From assembly GCA_965659675.1 (NCBI GenBank), contig CBFHWY010000056.1, positions 1 to 18,871 on the forward strand: a DNA stretch of 18,871 nt, given 5' to 3'. The DNA comes from CBFHWY01 sp965659675 (GTDB lineage Bacteria; Bacteroidota; Bacteroidia; Flavobacteriales_G; Salibacteraceae). The notes under the pieces are model-generated. The model was given only the letters and a program-made list of their open reading frames with translations. It searched no databases and had not been told where the DNA came from. Both the position numbers and the translations under genes were made by a program. Below, one piece after another: positions 1-6,279 of the stretch (position 1 is its first letter; the number at the start of each line of letters is the position of its first letter).

Positions 1-981
1 ATTGATCTTTTGGTTATGAGCCTCCATGATGTGCTTAACAATGGCAAGCCCAAGACCTGATCCACCACGATGACGATCTCTACTTTTTTCCACCCGATAG
101 AAGCGCTCAAAGATCCTTGGAAGATCCGTTTCAGAGATCCCTACCCCGTCATCGCTCACCTCAATCAAAACACTTTCGCCCATATTGTGAAATGAAATTA
201 ACGTATGGCCTTCCTCCTTCCCATAGTTGATGGAGTTGATCACCAAATTGGTCAAGACCTGGTGGATCTTTCCAGGGTCAGCCTTTACATAGAGCGGGTC
301 GTAGTTCTTTTTGAAGCTTAGATCGATCCCTTTGGAGCTTGCCTTCATCTCTGCGGCATCCATCACATCTTCACAGATCTCAACGATATCCACTTTTTTG
401 AGGACCACTGAGTCTCTACCCGACTCCAGTTTAGTAATTGCATCAATGTCTTTGATCAACTCTATCAGGCGATCCAGATTTCGGTCTGCTCTACCCAAAT
501 AGTCCTCATTGATATTGTCGTCATTGAGTCCACCTTCCAGCAGAGTGTGTAAATAACCCTGAAGATTGAATATGGGTGTTTTGAGCTCATGGGCGAGGTT
601 TCCGATGAATTCTCGTCTGAATTCAGCTTGTTCTTTCAGCCTTTCGATTTCTTCGCGGCTTTCTTTGGCAAACTTCAAGGCATCTCTTTTGGCCTTCTCA
701 AAGATCTCATCCGACATGTATTGCTCTGTCTTGTCCTCAACAGCCTTGTTGCCTTGAATGATACGGTAAATGATATTGAGCTTGGAATTTACTACTCGCT
801 CAAGCATGAAATAGACAGATAGGAATGAGAGTAGAAATGTGATCCCAGCGAACACCAGCAGACTCATCATAGGAATCACAAGGGAAGACAGGTATGAAAC
901 CACCCATAGCACCAGCGCAGAGATCACGCTGATGATCAGTGCAATAAGAGCAGCAAGTTGTCTGGGCGTTCTTTCCCTCAT
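1..981 (-). CDS. PhoR-like sensor histidine kinase (3' end beyond window)
   Basis: Membrane sensor kinase that should autophosphorylate on a histidine and pass phosphate to the response regulator encoded just upstream. I translated 327 residues from the ATG at 981. Two hydrophobic helices (about 8-30 and 36-60) are separated by only a few residues, so there is almost no periplasmic domain. A charged coiled linker (about 64-120) follows, with no recognisable HAMP or PAS domain. The H-box is NLAHELKTP with His131, the N-box is near 240-254 (LTNLVINS), the G1 box is DDGVGI (277-282), the F-box is FERFYRV (291-297) and the G2 box is GGSGLGLAI (306-314). Only the last residues of the ATPase domain appear to be missing. 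Its ATG shares one base with the regulator's stop (TAATG), so the two are translationally coupled. The PhoR assignment is inferred from architecture and pairing; the signal is not shown by the sequence. Confidence 0.93.
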   Translation of the reverse strand, partial: MRERTPRQLAALIALIISVISALVLWVVSYLSSLVIPMMSLLVFAGITFLLSFLSVYFMLERVVNSKLNIIYRIIQGNKAVEDKTEQYMSDEIFEKAKRDALKFAKESREEIERLKEQAEFRREFIGNLAHELKTPIFNLQGYLHTLLEGGLNDDNINEDYLGRADRNLDRLIELIKDIDAITKLESGRDSVVLKKVDIVEICEDVMDAAEMKASSKGIDLSFKKNYDPLYVKADPGKIHQVLTNLVINSINYGKEEGHTLISFHNMGESVLIEVSDDGVGISETDLPRIFERFYRVEKSRDRHRGGSGLGLAIVKHIMEAHNQKIN

Positions 982-1664
982 TAAGCGGAGTACTTGTAGC
1001 CGACTCCCTTAATGGTTTTGATACTGTCGTCTCCGATCTTTTCTCTAAGCTTTCTGATATGGACGTCTATTGTCCGATCTCCCACGATAACATCTTCTCC
1101 CCAAACTTTGGAAAGAATAGTTTCACGGTTGAAAACCTTACCCGGAGTTGACACCAACAAAGAGAGCAACTCAAATTCTTTCTTGGGCAAAGTTAATTCT
1201 TGATCGTCTTTAATCACGACATATCGGTCTCTATCTATAACAATTCCTATCTGAGGCTCTGAAGTGGAGGAACTATTTTGATTATTCTGCCTTCGAAGCA
1301 TCGCTTTGATCTTACTAACCAAGACCTTAGGCTTAACCGGTTTAGTGATATAATCGTCCGCTCCGGCGTCCAGTCCAGCAATTTGGGAGTAGTCTTCACC
1401 ACGCGCAGTTAAAAACGAGACCAGAGTTTTGGAAAGATCAGGAATTTGTCTGATTTCCTGACAAGTTTCGATCCCATCCATTTCGGGCATCATCACATCT
1501 AGAAGAATGAGATCTGGCTTTTTTTCTTTTGCAATTTGAATAGCCTCTCTGCCATTGTTACTCGAAAGGACATCAAAGCCCTCCTTCTTTAAGTTATACC
1601 CTATGAACTCAAGAATATCGGGTTCATCATCAACGATTAAAATCTTTTTAGAACTAGCTGTCAT
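981..1664 (-). CDS. PhoB/OmpR-family response regulator
   Basis: DNA-binding response regulator of 227 residues, the normal length for the OmpR/PhoB class. The receiver domain (about 6-122) has the acidic pair Asp12/Asp13, the phosphoacceptor Asp56 (in LILLDVMMP), Thr86 (FLTARGE) and Lys108 (YITKPV). A short polar linker follows (about 126-137), then a winged-helix effector (about 140-226) ending in GVGYKY, with the recognition-helix region RTIDVHIRKLREKIG. The start is an ATG at 1664. The partner kinase follows with a one-base overlap. Upstream lies a three-unit 11-bp repeat (1711-1739), so autoregulation is plausible. Receiver and effector type fit PhoB-like regulators; which stimulus it serves is an inference from the kinase and the adjacent uptake genes. 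Confidence 0.96.
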   Translation of the reverse strand: MTASSKKILIVDDEPDILEFIGYNLKKEGFDVLSSNNGREAIQIAKEKKPDLILLDVMMPEMDGIETCQEIRQIPDLSKTLVSFLTARGEDYSQIAGLDAGADDYITKPVKPKVLVSKIKAMLRRQNNQNSSSTSEPQIGIVIDRDRYVVIKDDQELTLPKKEFELLSLLVSTPGKVFNRETILSKVWGEDVIVGDRTIDVHIRKLREKIGDDSIKTIKGVGYKYSA

Positions 1665-1684
1665 GGCTTTTTAATATGATGGAT

Positions 1685-1692
1685 CAAAGATT
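1685..1692 (-). promoter_or_regulatory. possible -7 element for the two-component operon
   Basis: On the minus strand this reads AATCTTTG, one mismatch from the Bacteroidota -7 consensus TAnnTTTG. It lies 20 bp upstream of the response-regulator ATG. I see no well-placed TTG -33 element. The 11-bp repeat array at 1711-1739 covers the place where one would be, which would fit activator- or repressor-dependent expression. Weak evidence on its own. Confidence 0.35.
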
Positions 1693-1710
1693 GGGGTAGT
1701 TCAAGGCTTC

Positions 1711-1739
1711 ATTATTAACTCATCTTTACGGAACTGTTA
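1711..1739. promoter_or_regulatory. three-unit 11-bp direct repeat, candidate OmpR/PhoB-type operator
   Basis: Read on the + strand, ATTATTA (1711), ATCTTTA (1722) and ACTGTTA (1733) are 7-bp units separated by exactly 4 bp. Their TTA cores fall every 11 bp, at 1715, 1726 and 1737. PhoB boxes of Enterobacteria have the same 7+4 layout, though with a different core. The array sits 47-75 bp before the response-regulator start. The 22 bp at 1722-1743 resemble 1834-1855 in front of the divergent lipoprotein gene at about 16 of 22 positions. Binding by the neighbouring regulator is inferred. Its orientation is opposite to transcription of the regulator gene, so it could serve repression or a different geometry. 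Confidence 0.5.
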
Positions 1740-1833
1740 AGTGTTGAGCCTTGAAACAGAGTCTAATTTTCCCTTAATAAGCACATAATATACCTTTATT
1801 ATTATTGTCGATTCTTCGTTTTGGCACCTCTCT

Positions 1834-1873
1834 ATTGTTACCGAATTGTTAAAGGTACTTAAAGCAAGCTTAA
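1834..1873 (+). promoter_or_regulatory. phased 11-bp direct repeats, candidate OmpR/PhoB-type operator for the lipoprotein gene
   Basis: Two identical 7-mers ATTGTTA start at 1834 and 1845, 11 bp apart with a 4-bp spacer. They are followed by two CTTAA cores at 1858 and 1869, also 11 bp apart. The TTA cores fall at 1838, 1849, 1859 and 1870, so all four face the same side of the helix. The array ends 7 bp before a TTG that could be the -33 element of the lipoprotein promoter, the position expected for a PhoB-type activator. A related array lies at 1711-1739. The repeat is seen directly; the binding protein is inferred. Confidence 0.6.
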
Positions 1874-1880
1874 CACCTGA

Positions 1881-1914
1881 TTGACGTCCTATTAAATCCT
1901 TCAGTAGTTCTTTG
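1881..1914 (+). promoter_or_regulatory. candidate promoter of the lipoprotein-receptor unit
   Basis: TTG at 1881-1883 is followed after 23 bp by GTTCTTTG (1907-1914), which keeps the TTTG half of the Bacteroidota -7 element but lacks the TA. The predicted start near 1921 would give a leader of about 30 nt before the ATG at 1951. The same TTG-N23 spacing occurs at the tRNA-Phe promoter in this window. A poor -7 next to a good operator array is typical of activator-dependent promoters. Confidence 0.4.
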
Positions 1915-1950
1915 CGTCCAAATTCTAAAGCAAACGAAAGACCATTTATT

Positions 1951-3204
1951 ATGAAAAAAGTAATTCTATTTACAAAACAAGTTAGCATGGCTGCGCTAGC
2001 ACTTGGTTTGGTTTTCTCTTCTTGTAACAGAGATGGGTGTACTGACGAAGCTGCGTTGAACTATGACGAAAAAGCAAAGAAAGACGACGGATCATGTGAG
2101 TATCCTGATACCACAAGTGATGTGATCGTTACATCTAATATTACTGGAGACGAAACTTGGGTGAACTCAAGAATCTATGTACTTGGAGGAAGAATCGCTG
2201 TTGAAGATGGCGCTACTCTAACTATCGAGCCAGGAACAATCATCAAAGGACAAGCTGGAACTGGTGCTAATGCAACTGCACTACTTGTAGCAAGAGGAGG
2301 TACATTGATCGCAGAAGGAACTGCTGATCAGCCTATCATTTTCACCTCTGTTGCTGATGAGATCGAGATTGGACAGATCGAGTCTCCTAACCTAGACCCA
2401 ACAACATCAGGTCTTTGGGGTGGTGTTCTCGTTTGTGGAAAAGCTCCTATCTCTGCATCTAACGATGACGGGGCAGACCTTTCAGAAGTTCAAATCGAAG
2501 GAATTCCAACATCTGATGCGAACGGATTATACGGTGGTACTGAAGCTGGTGACAACTCAGGTAGCATTAAGTATATCTCTATTCGTCACGGTGGTTCTAA
2601 CATTGGTGCAGGTAACGAGATCAACGGTCTTACTCTTGCGGGTGTTGGTTCAGGAACTGTTATCGAAAATGTTGAGGTTGTAGGTAACCAGGATGACGGA
2701 ATCGAGTGGTTCGGTGGAACAGTAAACGTTACGAATGCTGTTGTATGGAATGCCGGCGACGACGGAATCGATACTGACCAGGCATGGACTGGTACTCTTG
2801 ATAACTTCATCGTAGTTACTTCAATTGGTCACAGCTTTGAGCTTGACGGACCAGAAGGTTCAGCTACTGGAAGCCACGTGATCAAGAACGGAACTGTAGT
2901 TGCTTCTAACTCAGACAGAACTTCAGAAGACCTTATCAATACTGATGCTAACTCTGGTGTTACACTTGAGAATATTCACATCACTGGAATTGAAGCTGGA
3001 CAGCAAGTGAACAGAACAACAGATAACCCAGGGGTATCTTTTGTGAATATTACGTTGGATGTACCTGCTGCTAATCTTGATGACTACATTGCAGACGGAT
3101 CAGCTCCATCTGGCATCACAGCTGGAGGTTCTCCTCAGGCTGACGCCAATGTATTCTCAGGATGGTCATGGGCTGCTGTTTCTGGTGGACTTTCAGGACT
3201 ATAA
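1951..3204 (+). CDS. right-handed beta-helix surface/periplasmic lipoprotein
   Basis: Predicted lipoprotein of 417 residues, and probable partner of the receptor encoded next. I start it at the ATG at 1951, because a signal peptide with lipobox ending FSSC (Cys25) begins there; an upstream in-frame TTG at 1912 would bury it. Directly after the lipid cysteine is a Cys30-to-Cys49 motif (CTDEAALNY then DDGSC), a small module common in Bacteroidota exported proteins. Residues about 60-370 are Gly/Asn/Asp/Thr-rich short strands typical of a parallel beta-helix. They include TLTIEPGTIIKG, a WGG turn (156-158) and two related acidic turns, DDGIEW (248-253) and DDGIDTD (270-276). There is no T9SS sorting domain and no catalytic motif I can name. 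Codon use looks strongly biased, suggesting high expression. Its position before a TonB receptor suggests a SusD-like ligand-capture role, but that is inference. Confidence 0.85.
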   Translation: MKKVILFTKQVSMAALALGLVFSSCNRDGCTDEAALNYDEKAKKDDGSCEYPDTTSDVIVTSNITGDETWVNSRIYVLGGRIAVEDGATLTIEPGTIIKGQAGTGANATALLVARGGTLIAEGTADQPIIFTSVADEIEIGQIESPNLDPTTSGLWGGVLVCGKAPISASNDDGADLSEVQIEGIPTSDANGLYGGTEAGDNSGSIKYISIRHGGSNIGAGNEINGLTLAGVGSGTVIENVEVVGNQDDGIEWFGGTVNVTNAVVWNAGDDGIDTDQAWTGTLDNFIVVTSIGHSFELDGPEGSATGSHVIKNGTVVASNSDRTSEDLINTDANSGVTLENIHITGIEAGQQVNRTTDNPGVSFVNITLDVPAANLDDYIADGSAPSGITAGGSPQADANVFSGWSWAAVSGGLSGL

Positions 3205-3237
3205 TCAAGATAGATACAATTAAATAAGAATATCCTA

Positions 3238-3271
3238 ACAGGGTTTCCGCTACTTGCGGAACCCTGTTTTT
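3238..3271 (+). terminator. intrinsic terminator-like hairpin between lipoprotein and receptor genes
   Basis: ACAGGGTTTCCGC (3238-3250), loop TACTT, then GCGGAACCCTGT (3256-3267) form a 12-bp stem with one bulged T, followed by a T run. It begins 33 bp after the lipoprotein stop, and its T tract ends only 14 bp before the receptor ATG at 3285. It should reduce or gate transcription into the receptor gene, giving more lipoprotein than receptor. No separate promoter fits between the hairpin and the ATG. Confidence 0.85.
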
Positions 3272-3284
3272 GCATTTTAGAATC

Positions 3285-6188
3285 ATGAAGCAAATTGCCC
3301 TTACATTCACCCTCATTCTTCTAAGCTTTTATTCCTTTTCTCAAAAAGGAAAAATTAGAGGTACCGTTTATGATGATGGAAACGGATTAAGCATGATCGG
3401 AGCAACCGTCATGATTCAAAACACCACCAATGGGACCACTACCGACCTCGACGGTAACTTTGAACTGAGTGCGGACCCAGGCCAGTACACTCTGGTCATT
3501 TCCTTTGTTAGCTATCAGGATATCATCTTAGAAAATGTAGCTGTAACTGCTGACAAGATCACGAGCCTTCCTGATATTTTCATGAAGACTGCCACTGAAA
3601 AGCTAAAAGAGTTTGTCGTTGAAGCTACCGCGAGGAGGACAACGGAGACTGCTCTCCTAAAAATGAAAAGTAAATCGGCAGCAATGATAGATGGGGTGTC
3701 ATCAGCGACATTCAAACTGGCTGGTGATGGATCTGCAGCTGAAGCTGCCAAACGTGTTACTGGAGTTACTGTTGAAGGAGGAAAATACATTTATGTACGG
3801 GGACTTGGAGACCGATACACGAAGACCAGTCTGAACGGTATGGATATACCAGGATTGGATCCAGATCGAAACTCCTTGCAGATGGATATCTTTCCAACAA
3901 GTCTGATCGACAACATCATCATCTCTAAAAACTTTACTGCTGAAATGCCAGCAGACTTCACTGGTGGGCTTGTGAATATTGAAACAAAAGCTTTCCCCGA
4001 TGAGCAATTCTCAGAATTGAGCGTAGGACTTGGCTTTACACCTGGAATGCACTTCAATGATAATTATGTGACCTCTGAGAGAGGAAATTTGGATTGGATC
4101 GGTGTGGATGATGGAACAAGAGCACTTCCAGACCGCGCGAGAAGTACAAGAATACCTACTCCCTTTTCTGGTGCTTCAACACAAGAGGTGGATCAATTCC
4201 TTAGAAGCTTCAATCCGAATCTTGCAACGGAAACGCAAACAAGTTTCATGGATTACAGTCTTTCCTACTCTACCGGAAACCAGATCAAACTCAAACAAAA
4301 AGAAGATTCAGATAAGGATCCCTTCAAGTTGGGCTACAATTTTGCGATCAGCTACAAGAACCAAACACGTTTTTACGACGATGTGATCTACGGTGAATAT
4401 CAAAAGCAGATCGACCCAACAGAAACAGAAATGCGCTATGCAACGGTTCAAAATGGGGTTCAGGGTGAAAACAATGTGCTTGTCGGAACCATGGCTGGTT
4501 TAGCATTGAAAGATAAATTCAACAAGATCAGCTTAACGGCTCTGCATCTTCAAAATGCTGAGAACAGGGCAGGTAACTTTCTTATAGACAATGATGGTTC
4601 TGCAGTTGGACAATCTGGTTACATTGCCTTCTCAGATAACATTGAGTTTAGTCAACGTACCCTGAGCAATGTGATCCTCGCTGGAGAGCACAGAACAATA
4701 GAAGATATCTGGTTGATCAAGTGGAAGGTTTCTGGAACTTATTCTACACTCAATGATCCTGATATTCGTAAAACAGCCTTCACTGCTCGCCCAATTGATA
4801 CATTATTCATGGCGGGTGCAGGTGGAAATCCTTCAAGAATTTGGAGATCACTGCAGGAAAGAAACTTTAATGCCAGATTGGATTTTGAAAGAAAATACCA
4901 ATTCCGTTCAAGAACAGCCAAGTTTAAGTACGGCGTAAACCAATTGGTCAAAAGCAGGGATTATGAGATCCTATTCTTTGATGTTCAATTCCTAACCAAC
5001 CAAAGTTGGTCTGCTGTTGATCCTAATCTGGTTATGGCTCCTGAAAATCTGTATCCAAACAAACCTAATGGAGTTTACTTGCAGTCAGGGAACAACAATC
5101 CTAACCCTAACCAGTATAGCTCCATTGTGAGCAATACTGCAGCATATGTTAGTACAGAATTACCACTAACCGAAAACATCAAGAGTATACTTGGACTTCG
5201 TGCCGAGAATTTCATCCAAACGCATACTGGAAGGGATCAGGCCTTTGCCAATGGTGATGAGGTTAACGGAAACAATCTTGTGAACGAGCGGGTACTTAAT
5301 TCACTTGACCTGTTTCCGTCTGTTAACTTCATCTGGGCGCTCACGGACAACCAGAATTTAAGATCTGCTTACTCTAAGACCATCGCTCGTCCTTCATTCA
5401 AGGAACTTTCATATGCACAGATCATTGATCCTTTGACCAATAGGATCTTTAATGGAAGTTTGTTTGAATACACAGCATGGGACGGAAACCTGATCGAAAC
5501 CAGAATTGATAATGCCGACTTGCGATGGGAATATATTTCAAACTCTGGAGAGACCTTCTCGATCAGTGGGTTCTACAAATACTTCCAGGATCCGATTGAA
5601 TTGGTTCGTATTCCAGAACAGCAAACAAGTACAGAGTATCAGCCAAGAAATGTGGGTACAGGTCAGGTATATGGAATCGAAGCTGAGTTTAGAAAAAGCC
5701 TTTCATTCCTTTCTGAAAGCCTAAAAGACTTCATCGTTTCTGGTAATTTCACCATGGTTGAGTCTCGGATCGATATGACAGATGTTGAGTTCCAGGCAAG
5801 AAAGAACTATGAGAATGAAGGGGAGAACATTCAACGAACCAGACAGATGGCAGGGCAAGCTCCATACGTGATCAACGCCGGGCTTACCTATAGAAATATA
5901 GAAAGAGGTTTGAATGCCGGTTTGATGTACAACGTAAAAGGTCCTACGCTCTTTATCGTTGGAGCTGGCCTTTTCCCAGACATCTATGTTGATCCATTCC
6001 ACAGCCTTAACTTCAGCGTGAGTAAGTCATTTGGTGAGGACAATAGAAATGAACTCGACTTTAAAGTGGGGAATATCCTGAACGATAACATCGATCAGTT
6101 CTACGCCTCATTTAATGCCGAAGATCAACCATTTACCCAGTTTAGCCCAGGAGTTGCTTTCAGCCTGGGCTATAGTCTGAAATTCTGA
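3285..6188 (+). CDS. TonB-dependent outer-membrane receptor with carboxypeptidase-D-like N-terminal domain
   Basis: Energised outer-membrane transporter of 967 residues. The ATG at 3285 begins a clean signal peptide (1-20, ending FSFSQ); an in-frame TTG at 3270 only adds five residues in front of it. A carboxypeptidase-regulatory-like beta-sandwich spans about 23-105 (IRGTVYDDGNG, TTTDLDGNFEL). The plug spans about 125-235 and includes VRGLGDRYTKTSLNG (171-185), IPGLDPDRN (188-196) and FTGGLVNIETK (225-235). The remainder is the 22-strand barrel, ending in the aromatic residue of GYSLKF as needed for BAM-dependent insertion. This plug signature belongs to a distinct TonB-receptor group, separate from SusC, and no susD gene is adjacent. 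Substrate is not deducible; the neighbouring PhoB/PhoR-like pair makes phosphate or a phosphorylated compound a hypothesis. A terminator-like hairpin lies immediately upstream. Confidence 0.95.
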   Translation: MKQIALTFTLILLSFYSFSQKGKIRGTVYDDGNGLSMIGATVMIQNTTNGTTTDLDGNFELSADPGQYTLVISFVSYQDIILENVAVTADKITSLPDIFMKTATEKLKEFVVEATARRTTETALLKMKSKSAAMIDGVSSATFKLAGDGSAAEAAKRVTGVTVEGGKYIYVRGLGDRYTKTSLNGMDIPGLDPDRNSLQMDIFPTSLIDNIIISKNFTAEMPADFTGGLVNIETKAFPDEQFSELSVGLGFTPGMHFNDNYVTSERGNLDWIGVDDGTRALPDRARSTRIPTPFSGASTQEVDQFLRSFNPNLATETQTSFMDYSLSYSTGNQIKLKQKEDSDKDPFKLGYNFAISYKNQTRFYDDVIYGEYQKQIDPTETEMRYATVQNGVQGENNVLVGTMAGLALKDKFNKISLTALHLQNAENRAGNFLIDNDGSAVGQSGYIAFSDNIEFSQRTLSNVILAGEHRTIEDIWLIKWKVSGTYSTLNDPDIRKTAFTARPIDTLFMAGAGGNPSRIWRSLQERNFNARLDFERKYQFRSRTAKFKYGVNQLVKSRDYEILFFDVQFLTNQSWSAVDPNLVMAPENLYPNKPNGVYLQSGNNNPNPNQYSSIVSNTAAYVSTELPLTENIKSILGLRAENFIQTHTGRDQAFANGDEVNGNNLVNERVLNSLDLFPSVNFIWALTDNQNLRSAYSKTIARPSFKELSYAQIIDPLTNRIFNGSLFEYTAWDGNLIETRIDNADLRWEYISNSGETFSISGFYKYFQDPIELVRIPEQQTSTEYQPRNVGTGQVYGIEAEFRKSLSFLSESLKDFIVSGNFTMVESRIDMTDVEFQARKNYENEGENIQRTRQMAGQAPYVINAGLTYRNIERGLNAGLMYNVKGPTLFIVGAGLFPDIYVDPFHSLNFSVSKSFGEDNRNELDFKVGNILNDNIDQFYASFNAEDQPFTQFSPGVAFSLGYSLKF

Positions 6189-6250
6189 TCCCCTGCTTCA
6201 GGTTCAAGATTGGCTTGTGTGTCTGATGCCTCAGAACCCAATGCAATTCG

Positions 6251-6258
6251 TATTTTCG
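6251..6258 (+). promoter_or_regulatory. possible -7 element for leuS
   Basis: TATTTTCG matches the Bacteroidota -7 consensus TAnnTTTG at all but one fixed position and lies 21 bp before the leuS ATG. I find no TTG at the expected -33 distance, so this is tentative. The 91 bp between the receptor stop and leuS show no convincing terminator either. Confidence 0.3.
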
Positions 6259-6279
6259 CCCACTCAATAAGAAGCAGGG

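Noticed and set aside
1737..1988. 83-codon minus-strand open frame across the intergenic region and lipoprotein start
   Set aside because: It would cover the promoter and operator repeats and the signal-peptide codons; no plausible start context or protein pattern.
1951..3204. T9SS sorting domain or SusD fold in the lipoprotein
   Set aside because: The C-terminus (WSWAAVSGGLSGL) lacks the sorting-domain pattern, and the sequence is beta-helical, whereas SusD is built from helical TPR units.
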